A DNA stretch of 64,000 nucleotides, from contig CALSUE010000001.1 of NCBI GenBank assembly GCA_943789455.1, forward strand, positions 623,001-687,000. The letters are read 5' to 3'. The notes below the pieces were generated by a model. It was not told the DNA's origin. It saw only the letters and a list, made by a program, of their open reading frames with translations, and searched no databases. Positions 16,721 through 27,583 of the stretch are shown here, one piece after another. The DNA is from an uncultured Flavobacteriaceae bacterium. Lineage in GTDB: Bacteria; Bacteroidota; Bacteroidia; Flavobacteriales; Flavobacteriaceae. The position numbers were made by a program, and so were the translations under genes. The number at the start of each line of letters is the position of its first letter. Within the stretch, counting starts at the first letter, position 1.

Positions 16721-19390
16721 TTAAAATAGTGTGATTTGCCCATCATCTGAAGCGTTTTTTTCTTCATCTGTAGTGCCTTTATTTATTGTAGTTGATGGAT
16801 GTGTGTTTTCAGAAGTTGAAATTACCTCCTCTTCTACTACTTCTACTTCTTCAACCACCGGCTCTTCAGGTTCTTCAAAAGGTAAAGAAGCCAATAAATT
16901 TACTTGTTTTATTTTATCGGTAGTGAGTTGATTTCCTTGTGCTTTTATTCCTTTTACAGCAATAAACTCCTCAAAGTTTATTTCTTTTTTATCAAGTGAT
17001 CGCTTAGAAAAAATAACCTCAGCTACAGGTCTATAGTCAACAACAATAATTTCTAGTTGTGATTTTGAATGTTCAGATATAAAAACTTCCTCCTTTTCTT
17101 CAGTTTCAATTAAAAAACGCTTTACATAATAACGTTCTTTTTCACCATCATAATAAATAACTGATACTGGCTTTTTTGGTTTCCATTTTTCAAGAACAAT
17201 CATATCATCCTCAAAATGCATCTGTAAATCTGGTGTTACAGCTTTAATTTTTCCAGATTGAGTAGCTATTAATATCTTATCTTCAGCTCTAAACTCACCA
17301 AGAAGTTCTCCTCTAGCGTCTACATTAAGTCTTTGCACAGTATCATCAAACCATATCTTTCTTGGTTTTAATGTAGAAACTCCCGAAGATTTAAATTCAA
17401 CTTTTCTAATGGCAAATTTTGTAATAGTATTCCCTCTTACTCCTCTACCTTTTACAGCTAAGTCAGCAAAATCTATATCCCATTTTAATTTTTTTATGCT
17501 TCCAACAGCACGTAGCAAGACGGTAACAACTTCTGCCTCTCCGTTGGGATTTGCAGTAAAATAGTGAACCATTGTATTAGATTTCCCAGGAGTAAGATCA
17601 TAGTCTTTATCACGAGTTACTCCTGTCACAGAAAAACGTTTCATATAACTAGCTCCTCCTTTACCATCTCTGTACATCATGTTATAAACAGTTCGAGTAT
17701 CTTTCTTTTTAAATACTGCTAAATGAATAATATCTTTTCCTACAAAGGTTTTTGAGGCTACTTTAGTAACAATCATCTTTCCATCTTTCTTGAAAATGAT
17801 GATATCATCAATATCTGAACAATCAGTAACATACTCGTTTTTTCGCAGAGAAGTACCTACAAAACCTTCTTCTCTATTTACATAAAGCTTTGTATTTCTT
17901 ATAACAACTTTTGTGGCAACAATATCTTCAAAACTTCTTATTTCAGTTTTACGCCCTTTGTCTTTTCCATAGGTGGTTTTTAAACGTTTAAAGTAATCAA
18001 TTGCATAAACGATCAGGTTATTTAAGTATTCTTTTACTTGAGCTATTTTTTCTTCTAAGCCTTCTATAAACTGTTTAGCTTTATCAATATCAAATTTTGA
18101 GATTTTCTTGATTCTAATTTCAGTTAAACGAACAATATCCTCCTCAGTAATAGCTCGTTTTAAGTGTTTAACATGCGGTTTTAATCCTAAGTCTATTGCT
18201 TTAATAACACCTTGCCATGTTTCTTCATCTTCTATGTCTCGATAGATACGATTTTCTATAAAAATTCGTTCTAAAGATGCAAAATGCCATTGTTCCTCTA
18301 ATTCATGAAGTTGAATTTCCAACTCTCTTTTAAGTAAATATACCGTGTAATCAGTTGAACTTTTAAGCATTTCAGTGACCCCAATAAATTTGGGCTTATT
18401 GTCTTCAATAATACAACACAATGGAGAAATTGAATTTTCACAAGTGGTAAATGCATACAGTGCATCTATGGTTTTATCAGGAGATATATTTGCTGGTAAA
18501 TGAACTAATATTTCAACATTAGCAGCTGTATTATCCTCAATTTTCTTGATTTTAATTTTACCCTTGTCATTAGCCTTAATAATACTATCTATTAGCGATG
18601 ATGTTGTTGTTGCAAAAGGAATTTCTGTAATTACCAGCGTTTTTTTATCTAATTGTGAAATTTTAGCTCGTACGCGAACTTTCCCTCCTCGTTTACCATC
18701 ATTGTAATTAGAAAAATCAGCAATACCACCAGTCAGAAAATCTGGAAGAATTTTAAAACTTCTTCCCTTTAAATATTTTATTGAAGCCTCTATTAACTCT
18801 ATGAAATTGTGAGGTAATATTTTAGTAGATAATCCTACAGCTATACCTTCTGCTCCTTGAGCTAATAGCAAAGGAAACTTAACCGGCAGATTAACAGGTT
18901 CTTTTTTACGTCCGTCATAAGAGGCTTGCCATTCAGTAGTTTTTGGATTAAAAACTACATCTAAGGCAAATTTAGATAAACGAGCTTCTATGTAACGAGA
19001 GGCTGCAGCACGGTCTCCTGTGAGTATATTACCCCAGTTACCCTGCATATCAATTAACAATTCTTTTTGACCCATTTGCACCATTGCGTCTGCAATTGAA
19101 GCATCACCATGAGGGTGATATTGCATGGTATGACCTACTATGTTGGCAACTTTATTGTAGCGACCATCATCTAAATCTTTCATGGAATGCATGATTCTTC
19201 GTTGTACAGGCTTAAAACCATCATTAATTCCGGGAACTGCTCTTTCTAGTATTACATAGGAAGCATAATCCAAGAACCACTCCTTATACATCCCAGTAAC
19301 TCTTGTAATAGTTTCTGTAGATTCATTAGAATCGATTTGATTTTCTGCAGATTCTTTATCTTCTTCGTAGTCGTTAATTTCTTCACTCAT
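16721..19390 (-). CDS. parC: DNA topoisomerase IV subunit A
   Basis: DNA-cutting and rejoining subunit of topoisomerase IV, which unlinks replicated chromosomes. The 889 residues contain the winged-helix region with YHPHGDAS, the catalytic tyrosine in AAASRYIEARLS (Tyr133), the tower and coiled coil with the EEQWHFASLERIFIE segment, and a C-terminal beta-propeller-like part. The tail (about 830-889) is acidic and disordered and ends in GQITLF. The usual quinolone-contact serine (E. coli ParC Ser80) is Ala97, while the nearby acidic position is Asp101. It begins 3 bases after the parE stop codon. Confidence 0.95.
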   Translation of the reverse strand: MSEEINDYEEDKESAENQIDSNESTETITRVTGMYKEWFLDYASYVILERAVPGINDGFKPVQRRIMHSMKDLDDGRYNKVANIVGHTMQYHPHGDASIADAMVQMGQKELLIDMQGNWGNILTGDRAAASRYIEARLSKFALDVVFNPKTTEWQASYDGRKKEPVNLPVKFPLLLAQGAEGIAVGLSTKILPHNFIELIEASIKYLKGRSFKILPDFLTGGIADFSNYNDGKRGGKVRVRAKISQLDKKTLVITEIPFATTTSSLIDSIIKANDKGKIKIKKIEDNTAANVEILVHLPANISPDKTIDALYAFTTCENSISPLCCIIEDNKPKFIGVTEMLKSSTDYTVYLLKRELEIQLHELEEQWHFASLERIFIENRIYRDIEDEETWQGVIKAIDLGLKPHVKHLKRAITEEDIVRLTEIRIKKISKFDIDKAKQFIEGLEEKIAQVKEYLNNLIVYAIDYFKRLKTTYGKDKGRKTEIRSFEDIVATKVVIRNTKLYVNREEGFVGTSLRKNEYVTDCSDIDDIIIFKKDGKMIVTKVASKTFVGKDIIHLAVFKKKDTRTVYNMMYRDGKGGASYMKRFSVTGVTRDKDYDLTPGKSNTMVHYFTANPNGEAEVVTVLLRAVGSIKKLKWDIDFADLAVKGRGVRGNTITKFAIRKVEFKSSGVSTLKPRKIWFDDTVQRLNVDARGELLGEFRAEDKILIATQSGKIKAVTPDLQMHFEDDMIVLEKWKPKKPVSVIYYDGEKERYYVKRFLIETEEKEEVFISEHSKSQLEIIVVDYRPVAEVIFSKRSLDKKEINFEEFIAVKGIKAQGNQLTTDKIKQVNLLASLPFEEPEEPVVEEVEVVEEEVISTSENTHPSTTINKGTTDEEKNASDDGQITLF

Positions 19391-19393
19391 CTT

Positions 19394-21250
19394 TTATACT
19401 TCCTCAACGATATCTAATTCAACTTTTAAATTTTCAATAATAAACTTCTGTCTATCTGGAGTGTTTTTTCCCATGTAGAACTGCAACATTTGATCTATAG
19501 ACATTTCTTTATCTAACATTACCGGATCTAATCGAATGTCATCACCTATAAAATGAACAAACTCATTAGGAGAAATTTCACCAAGGCCTTTAAATCTAGT
19601 AATTTCAGGTTTCCCTTTCAATTTTTTAATAGCATTTCGTTTTTCTTCCTCTGAATAACAATAATACGTTTGCTTTTTATTTCTCACTCTGAATAACGGC
19701 GTTTCTAAAATATACAAATGACCTTCCTTAATTAGCTCAGGAAAGAACTGTAAAAAGAAAGTGATCAAAAGCAATCTAATGTGCATTCCGTCTACATCGG
19801 CATCTGTAGCTATTACAATATTATTATATCGAAGATCCTCTAGTCCATCCTCAATATTTAATGCAGCTTGCAATAAATTAAACTCTTCATTTTCGTACAC
19901 AATTTTTTTAGACAGTCCGTAGGAATTTAATGGCTTCCCTTTTAAACTAAAGACTGCTTGAGTATTTACATTTCTAGATTTTGTAATAGACCCGGAAGCA
20001 GAATCTCCCTCAGTAATAAATAAAGTAGTTTCTAAATGTGCTTCCTTTTTAATATCGCCTAAATGTACCCTACAATCACGTAATTTCTTGTTGTGTAAAC
20101 TAGCTTTTTTTGCTCTATCTCTAGCTAATTTTCGAATACCTGAAAGCTCTTTTCGTTCTTTTTCAGCTTGTACTATTTTTTTCTGAATACTTTCTGAGAC
20201 AGCTGGGTTCTTGTGTAAATAATTATCTAACTGTGTTTTTAAAAAATCATTAATATAGGTTCTTACAGTTGGCAAACCACCTCCCATTTCAGTAGATCCT
20301 AATTTTGTTTTAGTCTGACTTTCAAAAACTGGTTCCATCACTTTAATAGCAATAGCCGAAATAATAGATTTTCTGATATCAGATGCTTCAAAGTTTTTAC
20401 CATAAAACTCTCTGACAGTTCTTACTAATGACTCTCTAAAAGCAGATTGATGAGTTCCTCCTTGTGTAGTGTGTTGTCCGTTAACAAATGAATGGTACTC
20501 TTCGGAGTATTGTGTTTTACTATGGGTTATAGCTACTTCAATGTCATTTCCCTTCAAATGAATGATTGGGTATAACATATCATCCTTATTATTATTATCC
20601 TCCAACAGATCTTTCAATCCGTTTTCTGAGAAGAATTTTTCGCCATTAAAAATAATCGTCAATCCTGGATTAAGATAAACGTAGTTTTTTAACATTTTAG
20701 CAACGTACTCGCTCCTAAATTTATACTTTTTAAAGATAACCTCATCTGGAATAAAAGAGACCTTAGTACCTTTTCTTCTGGAGGATTCCTCTAATAATTC
20801 TTTATTAATTAAATTACCTTGTTCAAATTCAGCTGAAGCTGATTTATTGTCTCTGTTGGATTCTACTCTAAAAAAAGAAGATAATGCATTGACTGCTTTG
20901 GTTCCAACTCCATTTAAACCCACAGATTTTTTGAACGCTTTAGAATCATACTTACCTCCAGTATTCATTTTAGAAACCACATCAACAACTTTACCCAATG
21001 GAATCCCTCGACCATAATCTCTAACTGAAACTTTACTCCCTTGAATAGAAATTTCAATAGTCTTACCAGCACCCATTACATATTCATCAATAGAGTTATC
21101 TAATACTTCTTTGACTAGTATATAAATTCCATCATCTGGAGAAGATCCATCACCTAATTTTCCAATATACATACCAGGTCTCATTCTAATATGTTCTTTC
21201 CAATCTAACGAGCGGATATTATCTTCTGTATACTTAGTCTGTTGAGTCAT
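19394..21250 (-). CDS. parE: DNA topoisomerase IV subunit B
   Basis: ATPase subunit of topoisomerase IV. The 618-residue protein shows the GHKL ATP site ([33 protein letters not shown]), QTKTKLG at the end of the transducer, the [14 protein letters not shown] and DADVDGMHI metal motifs, and the C-terminal RFKGLGE region. Pairing with an adjacent ParC of topoisomerase IV type, rather than a distant GyrA, supports parE over gyrB. The two genes form an operon with a 3-base gap. Confidence 0.95.
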   Translation of the reverse strand: MTQQTKYTEDNIRSLDWKEHIRMRPGMYIGKLGDGSSPDDGIYILVKEVLDNSIDEYVMGAGKTIEISIQGSKVSVRDYGRGIPLGKVVDVVSKMNTGGKYDSKAFKKSVGLNGVGTKAVNALSSFFRVESNRDNKSASAEFEQGNLINKELLEESSRRKGTKVSFIPDEVIFKKYKFRSEYVAKMLKNYVYLNPGLTIIFNGEKFFSENGLKDLLEDNNNKDDMLYPIIHLKGNDIEVAITHSKTQYSEEYHSFVNGQHTTQGGTHQSAFRESLVRTVREFYGKNFEASDIRKSIISAIAIKVMEPVFESQTKTKLGSTEMGGGLPTVRTYINDFLKTQLDNYLHKNPAVSESIQKKIVQAEKERKELSGIRKLARDRAKKASLHNKKLRDCRVHLGDIKKEAHLETTLFITEGDSASGSITKSRNVNTQAVFSLKGKPLNSYGLSKKIVYENEEFNLLQAALNIEDGLEDLRYNNIVIATDADVDGMHIRLLLITFFLQFFPELIKEGHLYILETPLFRVRNKKQTYYCYSEEEKRNAIKKLKGKPEITRFKGLGEISPNEFVHFIGDDIRLDPVMLDKEMSIDQMLQFYMGKNTPDRQKFIIENLKVELDIVEEV

Positions 21251-21425
21251 AAATTCTTTCTACTGTTTTGTAGCCTTGCTAAAATAGGATTTCTCATCAA
21301 AAATTAAAATGGTCAAGTACATTAGTTATCAACAGATTTTTCACTGACAGAAACAGTAAATATTCTACAGAATAAAACAATATGTTGTATTTTTAAACAA
21401 ATACTTTTTAAAAAACTTATTGTTA

Positions 21426-21433
21426 TAATTTTG
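21426..21433 (+). promoter_or_regulatory. -7 promoter element for lysA
   Basis: TAATTTTG is an exact -7 match ending 17 bases before the lysA ATG. No TTG is found 17-23 bases upstream. The rest of the 200-base parE-lysA gap shows no further structure I can support. Confidence 0.4.
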
Positions 21434-21450
21434 ACTTTAAATTAGACCAA

Positions 21451-22656
21451 ATGAATAAAGAACATTTATTAGATTTAGCCAATAAATACGGTAGCCCTTT
21501 GTATGTGTATGACACTGACATTATAGCCTCTCAATACAAAAGAATTACAGATGCTTTTGAAAAAGTAGAAAAGTTACAATTAAATTATGCAGTAAAAGCA
21601 TTGTCAAATGTAAATATATTGCGTTTTTTCAAAAATCTTGGAGCAGGTCTAGATACTGTGTCTATTCAAGAAGTAAGCTTGGCTTTATCTGTGGGTGTAG
21701 CTCCTGAAAAAATTATTTATACCCCCAATGGTGTTTCGTTGGAAGAGATAGAGAATGTTGCAAAAAAAGGAGTTCAAATTAATATAGATAATCTTTCAAT
21801 TTTAGAATTATTTGGTCAAAAACACCCTGAAATACCAGTTTGTATTAGAATTAATCCTCATATTATGGCAGGTGGAAATAGTAAAATATCTGTTGGACAT
21901 ATAGATTCAAAATTTGGAATTTCTGTTCACCAAGTGCCACATATCAAAAGAGTTGTTGAAAATACGGGGATGCATATAAATGGAATTCATATGCACACTG
22001 GGTCAGATATCCTAGATATTGACACCTTTTTACGAGCTACAGAAATTTTATTTGATGTGGCTGAAAAATTTAAAACTATTGATTTTATTGATTTCGGCAG
22101 TGGTTTTAAAGTACCTTACAAAGAAGGAGATATTTCTACTGATATTGAGCAACTAGGCCTTCAACTTACAGAGAGGTTTAATGCATTCTGTAAAGATTTT
22201 GGTAAAAAAATTACCTTAATGTTTGAGCCAGGAAAGTTTTTAGTTTCTAAAGCTGGATACTTTCTCGCCAAAGTAAATGTTGTAAAACAAACTACTTCTA
22301 CTGTTTTTGCGGGTATAGACAGTGGATTTAATCATTTAATAAGACCTATGATGTATAATTCTTATCATCATATTACAAATATCTCTAACCCTAATGGAAG
22401 GGATAGATATTATTCTGTGGTTGGATATATATGTGAAACAGACACCTTTGGCTCTAACCGAAGGATAAGCGAAATTTCGGAAAGTAATATTTTATGTTTT
22501 GAAAATGCTGGTGCCTATTGTTTTTCTATGGCATCAAATTACAATTCAAGATACAGACCCGCAGAAGTAATGCTCTATAATAATGAGGATTATTTAATTA
22601 GAGAAAGGGAAACTTTTGAAGATCTTATAAAAAATCAAAAAATTATTGAATTTTAG
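21451..22656 (+). CDS. lysA: Diaminopimelate decarboxylase
   Basis: Last step of lysine synthesis: decarboxylation of meso-diaminopimelate. The 401-residue fold-type III PLP enzyme carries the Schiff-base lysine in NYAVKALSN, the HTGSDI phosphate loop, FGSGFKVPY, EPGKFLV and the dimer-interface CFENAGAYCFSMASNYN with substrate residues. Length is normal. The other lysine genes are not adjacent, so the enzyme is encoded alone, followed at short distance by an acetyltransferase that has its own -7 box. Confidence 0.95.
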   Translation: MNKEHLLDLANKYGSPLYVYDTDIIASQYKRITDAFEKVEKLQLNYAVKALSNVNILRFFKNLGAGLDTVSIQEVSLALSVGVAPEKIIYTPNGVSLEEIENVAKKGVQINIDNLSILELFGQKHPEIPVCIRINPHIMAGGNSKISVGHIDSKFGISVHQVPHIKRVVENTGMHINGIHMHTGSDILDIDTFLRATEILFDVAEKFKTIDFIDFGSGFKVPYKEGDISTDIEQLGLQLTERFNAFCKDFGKKITLMFEPGKFLVSKAGYFLAKVNVVKQTTSTVFAGIDSGFNHLIRPMMYNSYHHITNISNPNGRDRYYSVVGYICETDTFGSNRRISEISESNILCFENAGAYCFSMASNYNSRYRPAEVMLYNNEDYLIRERETFEDLIKNQKIIEF

Positions 22657-22675
22657 ACACTAATCTTATTACTTT

Positions 22676-22683
22676 TATTTTTG
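22676..22683 (+). promoter_or_regulatory. -7 promoter element for the GNAT gene
   Basis: TATTTTTG, an exact consensus match, ends 11 bases before the ATG at 22695. The nearest TTG is 27 bases upstream, outside the usual range. Confidence 0.4.
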
Positions 22684-22694
22684 TAAATAAATTT

Positions 22695-23207
22695 ATGAGA
22701 TTACAACTTTCTACGAATTACAACATCCACAATATCCTGCAAATTATTAATGATGCAAAACTATATCTAAAATCAAAAGAAATAGATCAATGGCAGCATG
22801 GGTATCCAAATAAATCACAAATAGAAAAAGATATTGCTAATAACGAAAGTTATGTGCTTATTAATGACGCAAATCAGGTAATCGCTACATCTATGTTTAG
22901 TATCCGTCCTGAGCCAACTTATAAAGTTATTGATGGAGAATGGAAAATTAAAGAGTCTGAAAAGTATGGCGTAATACATAGATTAGCCATACATAAAAAT
23001 CACAGAAAAAAAGGGATAGCATCACATATATTCAATGAGTTTCATCAACTATTAAACAAACAACAGATTAGAAGTTTAAAAATAGACACCCATGAAGACA
23101 ATCATGAAATGCAATACTTAGTGAAAAAATTAGGTTATGTATATTGCGGTATTATCTTCACTGAATACAATGCAAAAAGATTTGCATTTGAAAAAGTGAT
23201 TTTTTAA
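22695..23207 (+). CDS. GNAT family N-acetyltransferase
   Basis: A 170-residue cytoplasmic acetyl-CoA-dependent transferase. The central GNAT signature is visible as GVIHRLAIHKNHRKKGIASHI (motif A with the R/Q-x-x-G-x-A loop), followed by SLKIDTHEDNHEMQYLVKKLGYVYCG (motif B). The N-terminal half has the IDQWQHGYPNKSQIEKDI pattern found in small-molecule acetyltransferases of Firmicutes and Bacteroidetes. Substrate unknown; no toxin-antitoxin partner is next to it. Confidence 0.88.
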   Translation: MRLQLSTNYNIHNILQIINDAKLYLKSKEIDQWQHGYPNKSQIEKDIANNESYVLINDANQVIATSMFSIRPEPTYKVIDGEWKIKESEKYGVIHRLAIHKNHRKKGIASHIFNEFHQLLNKQQIRSLKIDTHEDNHEMQYLVKKLGYVYCGIIFTEYNAKRFAFEKVIF

Positions 23208-23251
23208 ATTATTTTGACTGTATAATTAATCAAAATTTATTAATTCCATAA

Positions 23252-25543
23252 ATGAAGGTTTGTATTGCTGAAAAACCTAGTGTAGCCAGAGAAATTGCTA
23301 CAATATTGGGAGCTAACTCAAAAAGAGATGGGTATTATGAGGGAAACGGCTATGCTGTTACCTATACCTTTGGACATCTGTGCACTTTATTAGAACCCAA
23401 AGATTACAAACCGCATTGGAAAAGCTGGGATTTAAATAATTTACCCATGTTGCCAGAACGTTTTACTACAAAAGTCACTAATGATTCTGGAATAAAAAAA
23501 CAATTCAGCATTATAAAGTCTTTGTTTGAAAATGCAACCGTTGTTATTAATTGTGGGGATGCAGGAACAGAAGGAGAACTCATTCAACGATGGGTAATTA
23601 ACCAATGTGGCTATAAAGGGAAGGTAAAACGATTATGGATTTCATCGCTTACTCAGGAGGCCATAAACGAAGGTTTTAAAAATTTGAAACCCTCAGAGCA
23701 CTATGATAACTTATACTATGCTGGTTTTTCAAGGGCAATTGGAGATTGGCTTTTAGGATTAAATGCTACACGTTTATATACCGTAAAATATGGGGGGTAT
23801 AAACAAGTTTTATCCGTAGGAAGGGTTCAAACACCTACCCTAGCCATGTTGGTAAACCGTTTTAAAGAAATTAATAATTTTAAGCCTCAACCCTATTGGG
23901 AACTTCAAACTAGCTATAGAAATACACTTTTTAATTACGAAGATGGACGTTTTCTTAAAAAAGAAGAAGGACAAGTTTTAGCAGATAAAGTAAAAAAATC
24001 TGATTTTGAAATTGTTTCAGTTACCAAAAAGAAAGGAAAAGAATACGCACCAAAATTATTTGATTTAACTGGTCTACAAGTGTATTGCAATAATAAGTTT
24101 GGGTTTTCTGCAGATGAAACTTTAAAAATAGTTCAAAAATTATACGAAATGAAAGTAGTTACCTACCCTAGAGTTGATACTACTTTTTTACCTAATGATA
24201 TATATCCTAAGATCTCTGGAATACTATCTAAGCTCACAAATTACAGTCAACTTACAAAAGAACTTTTGGAATCTAAAATAAAGAAATCTAAACGTGTTTT
24301 TGATGATAAAAAAGTCACTGATCACCACGCCATCATTCCTACAGGAATTCAAGGGAATTTACACTACAATCAACAACAAGTATATGATATCATAACTCGA
24401 AGATTTATTGGAGTATTTTACCCAGATTCAGAGGTTTCTAATACAGCTGTACTAGCTAAAGCAGCTGAAGTTCCCTTTAAAACAAGTGGAAAGGAAATCT
24501 TAACTAAAGGGTGGCGAATTGTTTTTGAGAAAGAGGAGAGTACTATAAAAAAAGAACTAAATCAACAATCAATATTACCCACATTTGTAAAGGGTGAAAA
24601 GGGTGTTCACGAACCTTCATTTATAGAAAAAGAAACAAAACCACCTAGAAATTTTAGCGAAGCAAGTTTATTAAGAGCTATGGAAACCGCAGGAAAACAA
24701 GTAGATGACGATGAAATGCGAGAATTAATGAAAGAAAACGGTATTGGAAGACCTTCTACTAGAGCAAGTATTATAGAAACGTTGTTTAGAAGAAAATATA
24801 TTGAACGAAAGAAGAAACTTGTACTACCTACACAAACAGGAATTGATTTAATTGATATAATTGACAATGAGTTGTTAAAATCTGCTGAATTAACAGGACG
24901 TTGGGAAAAGCGATTAAAAGAAATTGAACGTGGTGAATTTAATGCTGGAACTTTCATCAATAACATGAAAAAAATGGTTGATGAGTTGGTCTATGAAGTT
25001 CGTTCAAGTAAAAGTAGCGCAAGAATTTCTCATACTCAATCCAATAAAAAACCTTTACAACAAAAAGTAGTTTCCAAAAAACTAATTGCAGGTAAAAAAT
25101 GTCCAAAATGCAATGCAGGACAATTATTAAAAGGTTCAAAAGCTTATGGGTGTTCTAATTACAATAATTCTTGTGACTTTGTAATGCCTTTTCAATTTTT
25201 AGGTAAAAAGATTTCAGAAAATCAACTCCTTAGGTTGTTAACTAAAAAATCAACTACCAATTTAAAAGGATTTAAAACTGAACTTGGAAAAGTTGAAGGA
25301 ATAATTCGTTTTGATGAAGCCTTTAAATATAAACTGGAACCTAAGAAAATTAAGTTACCTCCATCCTCAATCATTTCTTGTCCAAAATGTAAAAAAGGAA
25401 CTGTACTAAGAGGTAAAAACGCATACGGTTGTTCTCATTATAAAGAAGGCTGTAATTTTGTTTTTACTTTTGAAAAAGTAAAAGAAATTGCCAATGGTAA
25501 ACCACTGACAAAAGAACTTGTTTTAGAAATTATTTCAAGTTAA
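23252..25543 (+). CDS. topB: DNA topoisomerase III
   Basis: Type IA topoisomerase that passes single strands and resolves recombination or replication intermediates. The 763 residues begin with a TOPRIM domain ([14 protein letters not shown]; acidic GDAGTEGEL), continue with the toroid containing the catalytic tyrosine in [11 protein letters not shown] and HHAIIPT, and end with two zinc-finger-like repeats, [21 protein letters not shown] near residue 617 and [21 protein letters not shown] near 710. The last four bases overlap the convergent VF530 gene. Confidence 0.95.
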   Translation: MKVCIAEKPSVAREIATILGANSKRDGYYEGNGYAVTYTFGHLCTLLEPKDYKPHWKSWDLNNLPMLPERFTTKVTNDSGIKKQFSIIKSLFENATVVINCGDAGTEGELIQRWVINQCGYKGKVKRLWISSLTQEAINEGFKNLKPSEHYDNLYYAGFSRAIGDWLLGLNATRLYTVKYGGYKQVLSVGRVQTPTLAMLVNRFKEINNFKPQPYWELQTSYRNTLFNYEDGRFLKKEEGQVLADKVKKSDFEIVSVTKKKGKEYAPKLFDLTGLQVYCNNKFGFSADETLKIVQKLYEMKVVTYPRVDTTFLPNDIYPKISGILSKLTNYSQLTKELLESKIKKSKRVFDDKKVTDHHAIIPTGIQGNLHYNQQQVYDIITRRFIGVFYPDSEVSNTAVLAKAAEVPFKTSGKEILTKGWRIVFEKEESTIKKELNQQSILPTFVKGEKGVHEPSFIEKETKPPRNFSEASLLRAMETAGKQVDDDEMRELMKENGIGRPSTRASIIETLFRRKYIERKKKLVLPTQTGIDLIDIIDNELLKSAELTGRWEKRLKEIERGEFNAGTFINNMKKMVDELVYEVRSSKSSARISHTQSNKKPLQQKVVSKKLIAGKKCPKCNAGQLLKGSKAYGCSNYNNSCDFVMPFQFLGKKISENQLLRLLTKKSTTNLKGFKTELGKVEGIIRFDEAFKYKLEPKKIKLPPSSIISCPKCKKGTVLRGKNAYGCSHYKEGCNFVFTFEKVKEIANGKPLTKELVLEIISS

Positions 25544-25761
25544 TCTATCATTGTTTTTAAATATAGTTTTTCAACTTTAGCTCTGGCCCAAGGAGTCGTT
25601 CTCAAGAACTTTAAACTAGATTTATAAGTAGGATTGTTCTTGAAAGCATTTATATTTAAAATATCACCCAATTCTTCCCATCCATACTCTAAATATAATT
25701 GCTCTAACATGGTGGCCAATTTTATTCCATGAAGTGGATTGTTTGGTTGTTCTTTACTCAT
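25540..25761 (-). CDS. VF530 family (DUF2132) DNA-binding protein
   Basis: A 73-residue protein nearly covering the VF530 domain: [20 protein letters not shown], then [13 protein letters not shown] and [17 protein letters not shown]. The family is named after a Vibrio fischeri protein and is annotated as double-stranded DNA binding from its structure; its cellular role is not known. The gene converges on topB and their stop codons overlap by four bases, so both messages must terminate inside the other gene. Confidence 0.9.
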   Translation of the reverse strand: MSKEQPNNPLHGIKLATMLEQLYLEYGWEELGDILNINAFKNNPTYKSSLKFLRTTPWARAKVEKLYLKTMID

Positions 25762-25800
25762 TAGTGTAAAAATTATAAGTGATAAAAATTAAGTGATCTA

Positions 25801-25808
25801 CAAAATTA
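25801..25808 (-). promoter_or_regulatory. -7 promoter element for the VF530 gene
   Basis: On the minus strand this is TAATTTTG, an exact match to TAnnTTTG, 39 bases before the VF530 ATG. The nearest TTG is 29 bases upstream. Confidence 0.35.
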
Positions 25809-25889
25809 AAACTCCTAAAAGTTATTTTAGCTTAAAGCAAAACTATTCATTTTTAATTAACTTAGCGCAGTATATTATACACAATATTT

Positions 25890-27527
25890 ATGAGAAGATG
25901 TATCGCCCTACTATTAATTTTTGTAACTTTTAGTAATGGTTTAGCTCAACAATCTAATTTTTCTAAACAAGACACATTAAGAGGTAGTATTACTCCTGAG
26001 AGAATTTGGTGGGATTTACTTCACTATAATTTAGACTTTAAAGTATCTCCTTCCTCAAAAAGTATTGAAGGGAGTAATCTTATTCGCTATGAAGTTTTAA
26101 GTCAAAATCAGCTCATGCAGATTGATTTACAACCCCCCATGGAAATTACAGCTGTATTAGAAAATAACAAAGAATTAAACTATAAACGAGATGGCAATGT
26201 TTATTATATTCAGTTAAAAAAAAATCAACAAATTGGAACAATAAATGAAATTATAATTCATTTTAAAGGTGCTCCAAAAATTAGTAATAATCCTCCATGG
26301 GATGATGGTTTTACTTGGGAAAAAGATAACAATGGAACTGATTTTATAGCTACTTCTTGTCAAGGAGGTGGCTCTAGTATTTGGTGGCCATCTAAGGACC
26401 ACATGTATGATGAACCAGACCAAGGTATTGAGTTAAGTATTACTGCTCCAAAACATCTAATAAGTGTTGCAAATGGGAGACTCATTCAAACCAAAGAAAG
26501 CTCCAATAAAACCAACACATCTACTTGGAAAGTAGTTCATCCAATTAATAATTATGGGGTCAATATAAATATTGGTGATTATGTTCACTTTACAGAAAAG
26601 TACAAAGGGAAAAAAGGCGTGTTAGATTGTGATTATTATGTCTTATCCTATAATTTAGAAAAGGCAAAAAAACAATTCAAGGAAGTTTCTAGAACTTTAG
26701 AAGCATTTGAGCATTGGTTTGGCCCCTATCCTTTTTATGAGGATAGTTATAAATTGGTAGAAGTACCATATTTGGGCATGGAACATCAAAGCTCTGTAAC
26801 CTATGGTAACGGATATCAAAATGGCTACAAAGGAATCGATTTAAGTGGAACGGGTTGGGGCCTAAAGTTTGATTTTATTATCGTTCATGAAAGTGGTCAT
26901 GAATGGTTTGCAAATAACATTACCAATATAGATATAGCAGATATGTGGATTCATGAAAGCTTTACTGCCTATTCAGAAAATTTATTTTTAGACTATCATT
27001 TTGGAACAGAAGCCAGTAATGCCTATGTAACGGGTACTCGAAAAAAAATATTAAATGATAAACCGATTATTGGAAATTACGATGTAAACAACAGCGGATC
27101 CAGCGACATGTATTATAAAGGTGCTAATATGTTGCATACACTTCGTCAAATTATAGATAATGACGAAAAATGGCGTTCAATATTAGTAGGACTAAATAAA
27201 GATTTTTATCACCAAACGGTGACTACAAAACAGATCGAAAACTACATAGACAAGTTTTTTAAAATTGATTTGAAACCCTTTTTTGATCAATATTTAAGAA
27301 CTATCAAGATCCCTACTTTAGAATATAAATTAGAACATAATAACGTATTCTACAGATGGTCTAATATTGTAGATGGCTTTTCAATTCCTGTAAAATTATT
27401 AATTAATTCCAATTCAGAATGGATAAAGCCAACTAGTCGTTGGAAAAAGCTTTCATCAGATATAAATATCACTAGTTTTTCAGTAGATAACAACTTTTAT
27501 ATTGAAGTAGAAAACAAGTCACATTAA
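25890..27527 (+). CDS. M1 family metallopeptidase (secreted aminopeptidase)
   Basis: A 545-residue secreted zinc peptidase. A signal peptide (about 1-19, ending LAQQ) is followed by an N-terminal beta saddle domain and the gluzincin catalytic domain. The zinc motif is HESGHEWFANN with the third ligand in WIHESFTAYSE, and the GMEHQ exopeptidase motif (GxMEN variant) lies upstream. It is shorter than full M1 enzymes because it lacks the large helical C-terminal domain, a form common in Bacteroidetes. Likely periplasmic or outer-surface peptide trimming. Confidence 0.93.
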   Translation: MRRCIALLLIFVTFSNGLAQQSNFSKQDTLRGSITPERIWWDLLHYNLDFKVSPSSKSIEGSNLIRYEVLSQNQLMQIDLQPPMEITAVLENNKELNYKRDGNVYYIQLKKNQQIGTINEIIIHFKGAPKISNNPPWDDGFTWEKDNNGTDFIATSCQGGGSSIWWPSKDHMYDEPDQGIELSITAPKHLISVANGRLIQTKESSNKTNTSTWKVVHPINNYGVNINIGDYVHFTEKYKGKKGVLDCDYYVLSYNLEKAKKQFKEVSRTLEAFEHWFGPYPFYEDSYKLVEVPYLGMEHQSSVTYGNGYQNGYKGIDLSGTGWGLKFDFIIVHESGHEWFANNITNIDIADMWIHESFTAYSENLFLDYHFGTEASNAYVTGTRKKILNDKPIIGNYDVNNSGSSDMYYKGANMLHTLRQIIDNDEKWRSILVGLNKDFYHQTVTTKQIENYIDKFFKIDLKPFFDQYLRTIKIPTLEYKLEHNNVFYRWSNIVDGFSIPVKLLINSNSEWIKPTSRWKKLSSDINITSFSVDNNFYIEVENKSH

Positions 27528-27583
27528 ATCTTTTTAATTGAATATTAATTAATAATTTTACAGCACTAAAAAATTTTAAATTA

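Noticed and set aside
21326-21334. TTATCAACA, a DnaA-box-like 9-mer upstream of parE
   Set aside because: Single, imperfect copy; one or two are expected by chance in 64 kb of this composition.
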